DNA of 64,000 bases, taken from positions 1 to 64,000 of the forward strand of contig JBKHDD010000005.1 of NCBI GenBank assembly GCA_046541515.1, in the 5' to 3' direction. This document shows, one piece after another, positions 1 through 8,508 of the stretch. Within the stretch, counting starts at the first letter, position 1. Each line of letters opens with the position of its first letter. The notes under the pieces are model-generated. The model was given only the letters and a program-made list of their open reading frames with translations, was not told the origin of the DNA and made no database searches. The translations under genes and the position numbers were made by a program. The stretch is from CAYFVR01 sp046541515. GTDB taxonomy: Bacteria; Desulfobacterota; Desulfobacteria; Desulfobacterales; Desulfococcaceae.

Positions 1-2
1 TC

Positions 3-725
3 CTCGTGGAAGGCCCTATAAATGGCCGATTCGGGAGATCGTTTGCGCCATCCTTATACGGTGTTTTCTTGGCGCACCAGCATTTGATTGACAAAAAATC
101 GGATTATTATTTGCTTGAAGCCGGATTGCGCGTTGTAGACGCCTCCATGTTTCTCATGGAAAGGTCCAAACAGGAGCAAGGGTTCGCCAAAATTTTTCAA
201 CTGCGTCCAGATTGGTTTTCGGAAGAACGATCTCTGATTGGAAACGATCGCAAGGCCTATCTATCGGACAAACGGCATGGGACGACATATCAAGCTCGAA
301 TAAACCGGAAAGGTCGGGCCGAAAAAGTGACGGGATTGTGGCTTACCCGCCCGCAAAGCCTGTTTTTCAAACATTGGGCGAGAACCGATCCCCAGGCGCC
401 CGGGGCTTCGGGATATCAATTCCTTGCCGTCGATCTTTCATTTCGCGTGGACGAAACGGAAGTCTTTCAGGGCCGTTTCGTCATCAGCGTGGACCCAGAA
501 TCCGGCGCCGATTTAAATGGGTTGGGAGAAGCATTGGAAAGAATGGAAAGTGAACGCCGTCGGGAACTCGACATGCCCCGTCCATTGGAACCTCGACGGA
601 TTCCGGCGGACAATTCGGACCCATGGTATTTTGGACAAGGTCATCTTTTTACCATTGTGGATGCTCCTCGGGCCGGTACCGTCTTAACTCCGGAGGAGGT
701 TCGACAAGCGCATGAAAATTGGTAA
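3..725 (+). CDS. Hypothetical protein, 3' part of a gene cut by the window start
   Basis: The frame is open from the first bases to a TAA at 723-725, giving about 240 residues. A GTG lies at 6-8, but no ribosome binding site can be judged, so the gene probably begins outside the window. I do not recognise the family. The protein is soluble-looking, with no membrane segment or signal peptide. It is rich in Arg, aromatic and acidic residues, and has a C-terminal stretch PWYFGQGHLFTIVDAPRAGT that looks conserved. Base composition is visibly more AT-rich than the genes from 1791 onward, which could mean horizontal acquisition. It is followed by a degraded, repeat-rich stretch. No function is proposed. 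Confidence 0.6.
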   Translation, partial: LVEGPINGRFGRSFAPSLYGVFLAHQHLIDKKSDYYLLEAGLRVVDASMFLMERSKQEQGFAKIFQLRPDWFSEERSLIGNDRKAYLSDKRHGTTYQARINRKGRAEKVTGLWLTRPQSLFFKHWARTDPQAPGASGYQFLAVDLSFRVDETEVFQGRFVISVDPESGADLNGLGEALERMESERRRELDMPRPLEPRRIPADNSDPWYFGQGHLFTIVDAPRAGTVLTPEEVRQAHENW

Positions 726-770
726 ATTTGTTTGAATCGACGCCATATCCGAATTGTCGATATGAAGAAA

Positions 771-1001
771 CTATGGGCCGGCGTCAATTTCCGCCAACAC
801 CGGAACATGATCCGAAGATCGATACGGCGTCGGCCGGCAGAAGCGGATCGTCGCTTCGGATTTGCCTTCGGCCTCGTAGTCCGGCAGATCGGATTCGTCG
901 GCGTTGACGGGCCATGCGGTGGTCCCGGTCGCCCGCGTCGCCAAGAACGGGCCGGCAAGGGCGTGGCATAGGTAGCCGGCCGCGCCGTCGTGGACGTAGG
1001 C
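771..1001 (-). pseudogene. C-terminal remnant of an ExeM/NucH-like extracellular nuclease
   Basis: Read on the minus strand, 76 codons end in TAG (771-773). They give a peptide beginning AYVHDGAAGYLCHALAGPFL and ending PYRSSDHVPVLAEIDAGP. Known family pattern: extracellular endonuclease/exonuclease/phosphatase-fold nucleases end with a GxAGYLDHALAS-like stretch, a WxxNADE(P/S)D motif and YRSSDHDPV. All three are recognisable here (WPVNADESDLPDY, YRSSDHVPVL). An in-frame TAG lies immediately upstream (1002-1004) and there is no start codon or ribosome binding site, so only the last part of the catalytic domain survives. The D of DHALA is C, and the D of SDHDPV is V, which fits decay. Family assignment is by eye. 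Confidence 0.65.
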
Positions 1002-1036
1002 CTAGGCGGCGGAACCAGGGAGGCGCACAGCCTTTG

Positions 1037-1174
1037 GGAATTCATTTTTTTTGTAATTCTAATTTGATAGGTTGTTCGGCTGGCGGCTTTCTCCACCTTA
1101 TTGTAAAGGGGGAGAAAGCCGCTGTTCGAACAGCCTGCCAAGGTTGAATTAGTAAATTAACGGAATTCATTTTT
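1037..1174. repeat. Large hairpin flanked by 13-base direct repeats
   Basis: Arms at 1070-1094 and 1111-1135 pair at 20 of 25 positions, with a 16-base loop. The outer flanks carry GGAATTCATTTTT twice, at 1037-1049 and 1162-1174. An inverted repeat between short direct repeats is the layout of a small non-autonomous insertion with a target duplication, or of a decayed IS end. No coding capacity is present. Confidence 0.6.
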
Positions 1175-1458
1175 CATTTTTCGGGTTTTTTATTTATCCT
1201 GATTCAAGATCGTGGTTGTCGGCGTCTCCGCGTTGTGATAAAATTCCAAGGTTGATTGGACGAGGCATTCCATTCATTTGGGTCTGCCGGTTTCCCCGGG
1301 TCCTTTTTCCGACGACGCCGGTCAATTCCACTTTGGCAAGTTGTTCGGGCATGGGTTTTCTCTCCATTTTGTAAAGGTGACCGGGGAGTTTTTAGGGCCG
1401 GAAGACTCCGTTTCCACTTTTAAAGCGCCAATCCGCCAAAGTAGAATTAAGATCAATA

Positions 1459-1526
1459 CCGTTCATTTTGGCGAAAATTTGGAGGGGCGAATCGCATTCG
1501 TCCTTGGAAATCCCAAATTGAACGCC
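1459..1526. repeat. Dispersed inverted-repeat element, copy B
   Basis: The left arm starts CCGTTCATTTTGGCGAAAAT at 1459. The right arm, read in reverse complement from 1526, starts GGCGTTCAATTTGGGATTTC. Between them lies a near-palindrome (GGGCGAATCGCATTCGTCC, 1486-1504). The left arm and its upstream AATA match the right arm of the copy at 7594-7694 over 27 consecutive bases in reverse complement. That establishes a repeat family. Confidence 0.75.
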
Positions 1527-1648
1527 ATTGCGGTTAAGATGGGCGCTCCGCCGGGCGGCGGCGGGATTTTTCCGGGGGAAGGGGAATTTTTCACGATTTT
1601 TTTCCGGAATTTTGCCGGGAAATAACCGGTTCCAAATATTCCCCAAAC

Positions 1649-1670
1649 ATAAACCAAATATAAACCAAAT
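1649..1670. repeat. Tandem 11-mer upstream of the Ig-repeat lipoprotein gene
   Basis: ATAAACCAAAT occurs twice back to back (1649-1659, 1660-1670), followed by ATAAAAATGATA. The period is about one helical turn. It lies about 120 bases upstream of the start codon at 1791, so an operator is possible, but nothing else supports this. Confidence 0.35.
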
Positions 1671-1736
1671 ATAAAAATGATACTTGCGCCAAGGGACGAC
1701 CGCCGCCGCGACAACGTTCCCCGGCCGATTCCAATG

Positions 1737-1756
1737 CCGTTCACTTTGGGATTTCA
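1737..1756. repeat. Single arm of the dispersed inverted-repeat family
   Basis: CCGTTCACTTTGGGATTTC at 1737-1755 is identical over 19 bases to the left arm of the copy at 7594-7694. No matching second arm was found nearby, so this is a half-element or solo arm. It lies 35 bases upstream of the lipoprotein start codon. Confidence 0.55.
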
Positions 1757-1790
1757 GAAGAAAAAAGAAAACCACGCAAAGGAGACGCAC

Positions 1791-4700
1791 ATGAAACCAA
1801 ATTTACACCGACGATTGCGGCATGGAACCGGACTGCTTTTGGCCCTGATCCCCTTCGTATTCTTCGGATGCGGGGAACCGACGCCGGAACGGATCGACAT
1901 CACTCCGCAAAGCCGGGAAATGGCCGTGGGAGAAACGGTCGAATTCAGCGCCACGGTTCTGAATTCAGACGGCGAGGCCATGCCGGACCAGCCGATATCC
2001 TGGCAGGCGACCGGCGAAGCCGGAAGGATCGACGGGACGGGAACGTTTTCCGCCCGGCAGCCCGGCGAGGCCGAAATTACCGCCACTTCCGGCGAACTCT
2101 CCGCCGCGGCCTCGGTGACGGTGACCCCGGCGGCCCTTTCGGATCTGGAAATTTCTCCTGCGGAGCCCGGCGGCCAGATCGGGGAAGAACTGACCCTGAC
2201 CATCGCCGGGAAAGACGCCGATGATCAGCCTGCGGGATACCACACGGTTTCGATCTCCACGCCCACGGAAAATTTGTCTCTCGCCGCGGAGGAGGCCACC
2301 CTGGACGAAAATGGGTCGGCCGAGATCGCGTTGACCCTTCCGCCGACGCCCGGCGAGGCGGAGGTTCGGCTGACGGTTGGCGAGATGGAAAAAACCGTGG
2401 CCATCCAGGTCGATCCACGCCCCATTGCCGATCTCTCGGTCTCGCCGGAAACGTCCCGGGCCCTGGCGGGCGCCGAGGTGCCGGTGACGATCCAGGCCAC
2501 GGACGCGGACGGCGAGCCGGCGGGCTTCCACGAGTTGACATTGGAACCCGCGGATGACGCCATCGCCGTTTCCGAAGATCGCGTCACCCTGGACGCGGAA
2601 GGAACGGCCCAATTCACCGTCACGCTCTCGTCGTCTCCCGGCGCCAACGCGGTTGCGCTTCGGATTCCCGGCGAAGAGGACGCCCGGGCCACGCTGGAGA
2701 TCGCCGGCGCCCCCGTTTCCCGGCTGACCATCTCCCCCCGGGAGGACGCCTTCGCCATCGGCCAACAGGTGGAATTCACCGCCACCGGCCACGACGAATT
2801 CGGGAACAGCCGGCCCGTCGATCCGGAATGGTCGCTGAGCCAACCGGTGGCGACGGTTTCGGAAGACGGCAAGGCCACCATGAAGTCACTGGGCGAAGGC
2901 ATTTTGTTCGCCCGATACCAGGGGGTCCAGGCCGCCCAGCCGTTTTCGGTGGTTCCGGGCGAGCCGGCGGAAGTGCGAATCGAGCCGAAGGAGCTGAAAG
3001 CCGCGGCCGGAGAACGGGTCAATTTCAGCGGCACGGTGTTCAACGCCTACGAGCAGCCCCTTTCCGTTTCCATCCAGTGGGAGACGGAAGGAGGGATCGG
3101 CGAGATCAGCGGAGAAGGCGCATTCGTGGCGCAAACGGCGGGCACGGGCCAAGTGGTGGCCCGCAGCGGGGACGCCCAAGCCGAAGTCCCGGTGACGGTG
3201 GGCCACGGCGAACTTCACGAAATTGACTTTTCCCTGGAAAAATCGGTCATTCCCGCCGGGGAGACGGTGGAACTCTCCGCCCGGGGGATGGACGCCTTCG
3301 GCAACCGGTTTCCCATCCGCCCGGAATGGCTGTTGAGCACCTCCATCGGCGAGGTGGAGCAGGAGGAAAACCGGTTCAGGGCGCTTCGCGCCGGCGCCGG
3401 CGAAATCATCGCCAAGGTGGGCGAAGTGCTCCGGGGTGCGAGGGTCGAAGTGGTTCCCGGTTCGCTTTCCCGGCTGGAAATGAAACCCCAGAGCGCCAAC
3501 CTGATCGCGGGGGAGACGGTGGAATTCGCGGTGGAGGGATTCGACCGGTTTGACAACCTGATTTCAGTGGAACCCGAATTTTCCCTCAGTCGGGAAATCG
3601 GCGAACTGGCGCCGGACGGAACCCTTACGGTGGAAACCGCCGGCAACGCGGTGGTCACCGCCAAGGTGGAGGATTTTTCCTCGGAAAGCACGGTGGCCGT
3701 GGCCCCGGCGGAAATGGAAACCGCCCGCATCGTTCCGGAAGGCCCCATCGGCCTGACGGCCGGAGACGCCCAGGCCCTGAAGGTATCGGGATTTGACGCC
3801 TACGGCAATACCGTGACCTCCCGAGTGCAATGGGGGATTCGCCCCGCGCTGGGACGAATCACCGAAAACGGGGTGTTGCACCCGGAAAAGGCCGGCAAGG
3901 GAACGGTCATGGCCACCGTGACCCAGCCGCGAACCGGCCGGACGCTGGAGGTCGCCACGCCCTTTTCCGTGGCTCCGGGGCAGACCGCCCGCATCGAGGT
4001 CCAGCCCGAGGCGGCCGAGCTGGTGGCCGGAGAGTCGGTCCAGTTCACCGCCGCCAGCTTCGACCGCTTCGACAACCGAACCGAGGCGGAGATCGACTGG
4101 AAGCTGGGTCCGCCGGAACTGGGAGAGATCGACGACACCGGGCGATTTAGCGGCGTCCGCGCCGAGACCGGGCAGGTGTCGGCCGTGCACGGCAACGTCG
4201 AGGGAACCGCGGCGGTCGCCGTGGTTCCCGCGGAAGTGGCCTTCCTGAAAATCATTCCGGAATCCATAGATATCCGGGCCGGGGAGCAGGTCTCTCTGGA
4301 CGCCATCATCGAAGACCGGTTCGGCAACGAAATCCCCGGCCGGGCGCTGTGGCAGCTTTCCCCGGATTCTCTGGGAACCATCGAAGACGCGGCCGAAGAC
4401 GCGGCCCTCGCCGGACAAAAAGCCGGGGAGGGAAAGCTCGTCGCCACCTTCGAAGACCGGGTGGCCACCGCGCCGGTCACGGTGTCGCCGGGCCCCCTGC
4501 ACGCCATTGAGCTTACGCCCGCCGGGGCGGAGGTGGCCGCCGGGTCGACGCTGGAATTCACCGCCAAAGGGTACGATCCCGGCGGGAATCCGGTGTCGGC
4601 CGAGGTGGAATGGTCGCTGTCCGAACCGGTGGGAAAATTGGACGACGGGGGCACTCTGGAAGCGGAAAAAACCGGCGCCGCCGAAGTTCAGGCCCGGGCG

Positions 4701-6563
4701 GGCGACGTTTCCGCCACGGTTTCGGTGGAGGTGGTTCCGGGCGAGCCCGCGGAGATCCGACTGTCGGAAACCGAGCTGGAACTGACCGCCGGCGAAACCC
4801 ATGCCTTTTCCTTCGAAGTGTTCGACGGCCAGGGCAACCGGATTCCCGATCCGGGATATCGCTGGGAGGTGCCCGACGATCGGGGCGTTTTTTCCGCCGA
4901 CAACCAGTTCACGGCCAAGCGGGCCGGCGAGGGGCCGGTCCGGCTGGTGGCGGGGCCGGTTACCGAAACCATCTCGGTGACGGTGAATCCCGGCGACATC
5001 GCCCGGGTGGAAGTGGCCCCGGCGGAACGGAATCTTCGGGCCGGGGATACGCGGCCCTTTACCGCTTCCGGGTTCGACGCCCAGGACAATCCGCTGGAGA
5101 TTTCCCCGGTCTGGTCGGTGGACGGCGGCGTCGGAACGATCCAAGAAAGCGGCGAGTTCCAGGCGACCCGGGTGGGCGACGGTTTCGTGGTGGCCCGGAT
5201 GGATTCGGCCTCCGGCGTGGCGCGGATTTCGGTGGAACCGGGGCCGGTGGACCGGGTCGAAATTTCGCCGGATTCCGTGGAAATCGCGGCCGGAGAGGTG
5301 GCCCGCCTCTCGGCCACCGCCTTCGACGCCTTCGACAATCCGACCCCGGCCGCGGTCTCCTGGTCCCTGTCCGACGCGGCGGAGGCCGGGGGCGAACTGA
5401 CCGGCCCGGGAACCTTCCAGGCCCGAACGGTCGGTTCCGGCCACATTCTGGCCGCGGCCGAAGGGGTATCGGGTCGGGTTCCCGTGGAAATCTCCCACGG
5501 CCCCCTGAGGGAATTGTCCTTTCGGCGGGAGGCCGCGGAGTTGCGGGCCGGCGAGCGGACCGAACTCCAGGTTTCCGGTCGGGACGCCTTCGGCAACGAT
5601 GTCCCCGTGGAGCCGAATCTGACCGTTTTTCCGGAAACCCTGGGAGAAATTGGGGCGGACGGATCGACGTTCGAGGCCCGAGGGGTCGGTTCCGGCCGAA
5701 TCGAGGCCCGTTTCGGAACCGTCACCGCCGATCTCGCCGTCGCCGTCCGGCCGGGCGAGCCGACTTCCATCGAAGTTCAACTTCCCGCCGGTTCCCTCAT
5801 GGCGGGGAAGACCTATTCCCTCCAGGCGATCGGATACGATCCCGGCGGGAATCCGGTTCCGATTTCGGCGGAATGGGCCGCAAGTCCGGAGGTGGGACGG
5901 ATTGAAAGCGATACCGGATTGTTCCATGCCCGGAAGGCCGGAACCGGCCTGGTGGTGGCCTACGGCGACGGCGTCAAGGCCGCGAAAACCGTTGAAGTCC
6001 AACCCGGCGATCTCTACAAGCTGTTCCTGTCGCCAAATCCGGTCACGGTGGCCTCGGCCACCGTTCAGGAATTCACGGCGAGCGGATACGACGTGGAGGA
6101 AAACGAGGTTCCCCTTTCGGAATCGGCCGTGGAGTGGGAAACGGCGGGCGACATCGGCCAAATGGAAGCCCCCGGCGAATTCCTCGGAACCCGGATGGGC
6201 AAGGGCAAGGTGATCGCCCGCACCGGCGACCTGCTGGCGGAGTCCTATGTCACGGTCATCCCCGGCCAACCGGTGTTGGCCAACAGCCGCATCCGGGTCA
6301 CCCACCCCGCCCTTCCGGCCGACGGCAACGCGTTCTCGGAGGTAATTGTGGAGGTCCGGGACCGCCACCACAATCCGGTTCCGGAGATTTCGGTCACGCT
6401 GGTTTCCAGCCGGCAGGGGGACGAGGTCGTTCAGCCCGGGCCCACCGGCGAAGACGGCCAGGCCCGGGGCCGGGTCCTTTCCACGGAAGCCGGCGATTCG
6501 GTGATTCGAGCGGTCATCGACGGAAGGTCCTTTCCGGACACCGCCCGGGTGACGTTCGAGTAG
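1791..6563 (+). CDS. Very long lipoprotein of tandem bacterial Ig-like domains
   Basis: 1590 residues. The ATG at 1791 is preceded by AAAGGAGA and starts a lipoprotein signal with positive charges, a hydrophobic core and FFGC at about residue 25; the -3 Phe is atypical. Nearly all the rest is about 17 repeats of roughly 84 residues. Each opens with a pattern like (L/V)xxIxIxPxxxxxxAGExVxFxAxGFDxFGN and closes with a G-rich stretch before VxPG, which is a Big_2-like bacterial Ig fold. The last ~95 residues (about 1497-1590) resemble a Big_1/invasin-type domain (VTHPALPADG, VEVRDRHHNPV). No enzymatic domain is visible. A surface-anchored stalk or adhesin is inferred. The next gene, a membrane protein, follows after a strong hairpin. 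Confidence 0.85.
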   Translation: MKPNLHRRLRHGTGLLLALIPFVFFGCGEPTPERIDITPQSREMAVGETVEFSATVLNSDGEAMPDQPISWQATGEAGRIDGTGTFSARQPGEAEITATSGELSAAASVTVTPAALSDLEISPAEPGGQIGEELTLTIAGKDADDQPAGYHTVSISTPTENLSLAAEEATLDENGSAEIALTLPPTPGEAEVRLTVGEMEKTVAIQVDPRPIADLSVSPETSRALAGAEVPVTIQATDADGEPAGFHELTLEPADDAIAVSEDRVTLDAEGTAQFTVTLSSSPGANAVALRIPGEEDARATLEIAGAPVSRLTISPREDAFAIGQQVEFTATGHDEFGNSRPVDPEWSLSQPVATVSEDGKATMKSLGEGILFARYQGVQAAQPFSVVPGEPAEVRIEPKELKAAAGERVNFSGTVFNAYEQPLSVSIQWETEGGIGEISGEGAFVAQTAGTGQVVARSGDAQAEVPVTVGHGELHEIDFSLEKSVIPAGETVELSARGMDAFGNRFPIRPEWLLSTSIGEVEQEENRFRALRAGAGEIIAKVGEVLRGARVEVVPGSLSRLEMKPQSANLIAGETVEFAVEGFDRFDNLISVEPEFSLSREIGELAPDGTLTVETAGNAVVTAKVEDFSSESTVAVAPAEMETARIVPEGPIGLTAGDAQALKVSGFDAYGNTVTSRVQWGIRPALGRITENGVLHPEKAGKGTVMATVTQPRTGRTLEVATPFSVAPGQTARIEVQPEAAELVAGESVQFTAASFDRFDNRTEAEIDWKLGPPELGEIDDTGRFSGVRAETGQVSAVHGNVEGTAAVAVVPAEVAFLKIIPESIDIRAGEQVSLDAIIEDRFGNEIPGRALWQLSPDSLGTIEDAAEDAALAGQKAGEGKLVATFEDRVATAPVTVSPGPLHAIELTPAGAEVAAGSTLEFTAKGYDPGGNPVSAEVEWSLSEPVGKLDDGGTLEAEKTGAAEVQARAGDVSATVSVEVVPGEPAEIRLSETELELTAGETHAFSFEVFDGQGNRIPDPGYRWEVPDDRGVFSADNQFTAKRAGEGPVRLVAGPVTETISVTVNPGDIARVEVAPAERNLRAGDTRPFTASGFDAQDNPLEISPVWSVDGGVGTIQESGEFQATRVGDGFVVARMDSASGVARISVEPGPVDRVEISPDSVEIAAGEVARLSATAFDAFDNPTPAAVSWSLSDAAEAGGELTGPGTFQARTVGSGHILAAAEGVSGRVPVEISHGPLRELSFRREAAELRAGERTELQVSGRDAFGNDVPVEPNLTVFPETLGEIGADGSTFEARGVGSGRIEARFGTVTADLAVAVRPGEPTSIEVQLPAGSLMAGKTYSLQAIGYDPGGNPVPISAEWAASPEVGRIESDTGLFHARKAGTGLVVAYGDGVKAAKTVEVQPGDLYKLFLSPNPVTVASATVQEFTASGYDVEENEVPLSESAVEWETAGDIGQMEAPGEFLGTRMGKGKVIARTGDLLAESYVTVIPGQPVLANSRIRVTHPALPADGNAFSEVIVEVRDRHHNPVPEISVTLVSSRQGDEVVQPGPTGEDGQARGRVLSTEAGDSVIRAVIDGRSFPDTARVTFE

Positions 6564-6576
6564 GCGAATCGATGCC

Positions 6577-6623
6577 GCCCCTTTTCCCCGGCGAACCGCT
6601 CGCGGTTTGTCCGGGGAAGGGGC
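6577..6623 (+). terminator. Strong intergenic hairpin covering the next gene's ribosome binding site
   Basis: GCCCCTTTTCCCCGG (6577-6591) pairs with CCGGGGAAGGGGC (6611-6623), and an inner AACCG/CGGTT stem extends the helix. No T-run follows, so this is not a classical terminator. The right arm contains the purine-rich GGGGAAGGGG that could act as ribosome binding site for the gene starting at 6640. A translational attenuator is therefore as likely as a terminator. Confidence 0.45.
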
Positions 6624-6639
6624 TCCGACCAAGGTCCCC

Positions 6640-7530
6640 ATGCCCGATTTCATTCGACATTCCGCCCGCTGCTTCGACGCCGCTTTCCGCGCCTGGGAAC
6701 AAGATGGCGTCCGAAAAGCCATGGGCGGCTTGCTGTTGATCATTTTTCTCGGGGCTCTGGCGGCGATCGAGCTGGGGCGACGGGGCATGGTCCCGGCCGC
6801 CATTGGGGTTCTGTTGCCGCGCAGCCATTTCTACGCCATCAGCGTCACCTTCACGGTGTTGCTGTATCTGGAGGTCATCGACCTGGTTTTCGGGATGGGC
6901 CGGTCGTTTTCCAAATCGGTGGGCAAGCAGTTCGAAATTTTCTCGTTGATCCTGCTGCGGCAGTCCTTCAAGGATTTCACCCGGCTTCCGGAGCCGCTCC
7001 ACTGGCCCGATTCCACGGCGCCGGTGGCGGCCATTTTGACCAACGGGATCGGCGCCCTGGCCATCTTCGGCGTGTTGTTCCTTTATTATCGGGTGCTTTA
7101 CCATCAGCCCATCACCCAAAGCGAGCGGGAAACGGCCGGATTCATCGCCGCAAAAAAGACCATCGCGTTGCTGCTGCTGGGGATTTTCGGCTTCAGCGGC
7201 CTGATCCATCTGACGGATTTCGTCTTCGGTCGTCGGGCCGGCCAGTTTTTCGACGTGTTCTACACCGTCCTCGTGTTCAGCGACATCCTCGTCGTGCTCA
7301 TCAGCCTTCGCTACACGCATTACTTTCCCGTGGTCTTTCGAAATTCCGGCTTCGCCCTGGCCACCGTCCTTCTGCGGCTGGCACTCACCGCCCCCGCCCA
7401 CTTCGGCGCGGGGCTGGGGCTGATCGCGGCCCTTTACGTCCTCGGCGTCATGAGCGTCTACAACCTCATGCTGCCGGTGCAGCAGGACGGGGATGGCGGC
7501 GAAATCGAGGCCGAAATCGAGGAGACCTAA
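6640..7530 (+). CDS. Polytopic inner-membrane protein of unknown function
   Basis: 296 residues from the ATG at 6640; an upstream in-frame TTG at 6607 lies inside the hairpin and is less likely. Six to seven hydrophobic segments are visible, for example GGLLLIIFLGALAAIE near the N-terminus, AILTNGIGALAIFGVLFLYY in the middle, TIALLLLGIFGFSGLI and FGAGLGLIAALYVLGVM near the end. The last 15 residues are acidic and hydrophilic. No transporter, enzyme or channel motif is recognised. It shares strand and proximity (76 bases) with the Ig-repeat lipoprotein gene, so co-function is possible but unproven. Confidence 0.75.
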   Translation: MPDFIRHSARCFDAAFRAWEQDGVRKAMGGLLLIIFLGALAAIELGRRGMVPAAIGVLLPRSHFYAISVTFTVLLYLEVIDLVFGMGRSFSKSVGKQFEIFSLILLRQSFKDFTRLPEPLHWPDSTAPVAAILTNGIGALAIFGVLFLYYRVLYHQPITQSERETAGFIAAKKTIALLLLGIFGFSGLIHLTDFVFGRRAGQFFDVFYTVLVFSDILVVLISLRYTHYFPVVFRNSGFALATVLLRLALTAPAHFGAGLGLIAALYVLGVMSVYNLMLPVQQDGDGGEIEAEIEET

Positions 7531-7580
7531 AGGCGAACCCGCCCCCGGGAACGAAGAGTTTCACTCGTCGCCCGGTTTCC

Positions 7581-7728
7581 GGCCAAGCCCCGACACCGTT
7601 CACTTTGGGATTTCCAAAGGGCGAACGGGCCCGATTGTCCGAGGGCGAATGCAATTCGCCCCCCCGCAAATTTTCGCCAAAATGAACGGTATTGGGCCAA
7701 GCCCCGATTCGACGAGTGCGACTCGTCG
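7581..7728. repeat. Dispersed inverted-repeat element, copy A, with flanking direct repeats
   Basis: The left arm CCGTTCACTTTGGGATTTCC (7596-7615) and the right arm (reverse complement CCGTTCATTTTGGCGAAAAT, ending 7689) enclose the perfect hairpin GGGCGAATGCAATTCGCCC (7643-7661). GGCCAAGCCCCGA is present on both sides (7581-7593, 7695-7707), consistent with a 13-base target duplication or a longer repeat unit. A second 8-bp stem with a GCG triloop, CGACGAGTGCGACTCGTCG, follows at 7710-7728. The element lies between the 3' ends of two convergent genes. Confidence 0.75.
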
Positions 7729-7767
7729 CTCCCAAAGGCCCCGGGTTCGGGATTTGCGGCGAACCCC

Positions 7768-8508
7768 TCACCCTCCGGAGATCGGACTTCCCAAACACCC
7801 CGCCACGTGGGCCGCCAGCACCCGGTGAATGGATTCCGTGTGTGAATTCGTCAGCCTCTCCGTCCCCAAGGCCCGGAGCAGGCTCTCCCGGTTCACCAGG
7901 AATCCCAGAAGCTGGCCGATCAGCGCGTGGACGCGGATTTTCACTTCGTCGCTTTCCGGATCGAGGCCGGTGCGGGCGCCCGCCAGGGTGGCGAGAATCC
8001 GCTGGACCCGCCGGATGTGCCGGTCGTAAAACAGATGGAAGCCCTCGGTGGGATGAAACTGCTCCCGCAGCAACACCCGGGCCCAGACCTTGGGCTCGTC
8101 GAATTCCACCATCAGTTCGGCCAATGCTCGGAAAATCCGTTGGCAACCCGCCAAAGCCCGGCCCCCGTCCATCGGCCCCGCCGCGATTTCCGCCTCCAGG
8201 TCCCGAAGAACGCCCCCGATGGCGGCGGAAATGGCCGCCACGATGTGCGCCACCACGGCCAGATACAGCCCCCGCTTGCTTCCGAAATGGTAGGGAATCG
8301 CCGCCACGTTGGCCCCGGACAATTCCGCCAGCATGCGGGTGCTCGTGCCCTTGATTCCGTATTCCCCGAACAATTCCAGCCCCGCATGGATCAGGGCCCG
8401 GCGGGTTTCGTCCCCCCGTCGGGCGGCCGTCGCGCCGGATTTCCCGTTTTTTCGCGTCGTCCCGGATTCAGCCGCCCTCGTTTCCTCCCTCCCAATTTCA
8501 TGTCTCAT
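7768..8508 (-). CDS. TetR-family transcriptional repressor (CerR/CecR-like)
   Basis: 246 residues. After a charged N-terminal tail of about 30 residues comes a TetR-type helix-turn-helix (ALIHAGLELFGEYGIKGTST... SGANVAAIPYHFGSKRGLYL, about 38-85). The C-terminal half has the RxLLREQFHPT... and GQLLGFLVNRESLLRAL features of the CerR/CecR (DUF1956-type) ligand domain. The start codon overlaps the end of the RND pump gene by 11 bases (8498-8508), so it is the last gene of the efflux operon and translationally coupled. Autoregulation through the palindrome at 12788-12803 is inferred. Confidence 0.9.
   Translation of the reverse strand: MRHEIGREETRAAESGTTRKNGKSGATAARRGDETRRALIHAGLELFGEYGIKGTSTRMLAELSGANVAAIPYHFGSKRGLYLAVVAHIVAAISAAIGGVLRDLEAEIAAGPMDGGRALAGCQRIFRALAELMVEFDEPKVWARVLLREQFHPTEGFHLFYDRHIRRVQRILATLAGARTGLDPESDEVKIRVHALIGQLLGFLVNRESLLRALGTERLTNSHTESIHRVLAAHVAGCLGSPISGG

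Larger units (their letters stand above)
726..1790. other. Gene-poor stretch with a nuclease remnant and repeats
   Basis: I support no intact gene here. It holds a C-terminal nuclease fragment on the minus strand (771-1001), a large hairpin flanked by 13-base direct repeats (1037-1174), one copy of the dispersed inverted-repeat family (1459-1526), a single arm of that family (1737-1756) and a tandem 11-mer (1649-1670). A sequence near 1338-1372 (TTGTTCGGGCATGG... TTTTGTAAAGG) resembles the left half of the hairpin at 1070-1110. The stretch reads as a graveyard of mobile or repetitive DNA. Confidence 0.7.

Noticed and set aside
641..1141. A 166-codon minus-strand open frame
   Set aside because: Its translation is low-complexity Pro/Arg/Thr. 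The nuclease-like peptide lies in another frame of the same strand.
3564..6803. A 1079-codon minus-strand frame opposite the Ig-repeat gene
   Set aside because: Its regularity comes from the Ig repeats on the other strand, and the translation is Gly/Arg/His-rich with no recognisable domain.
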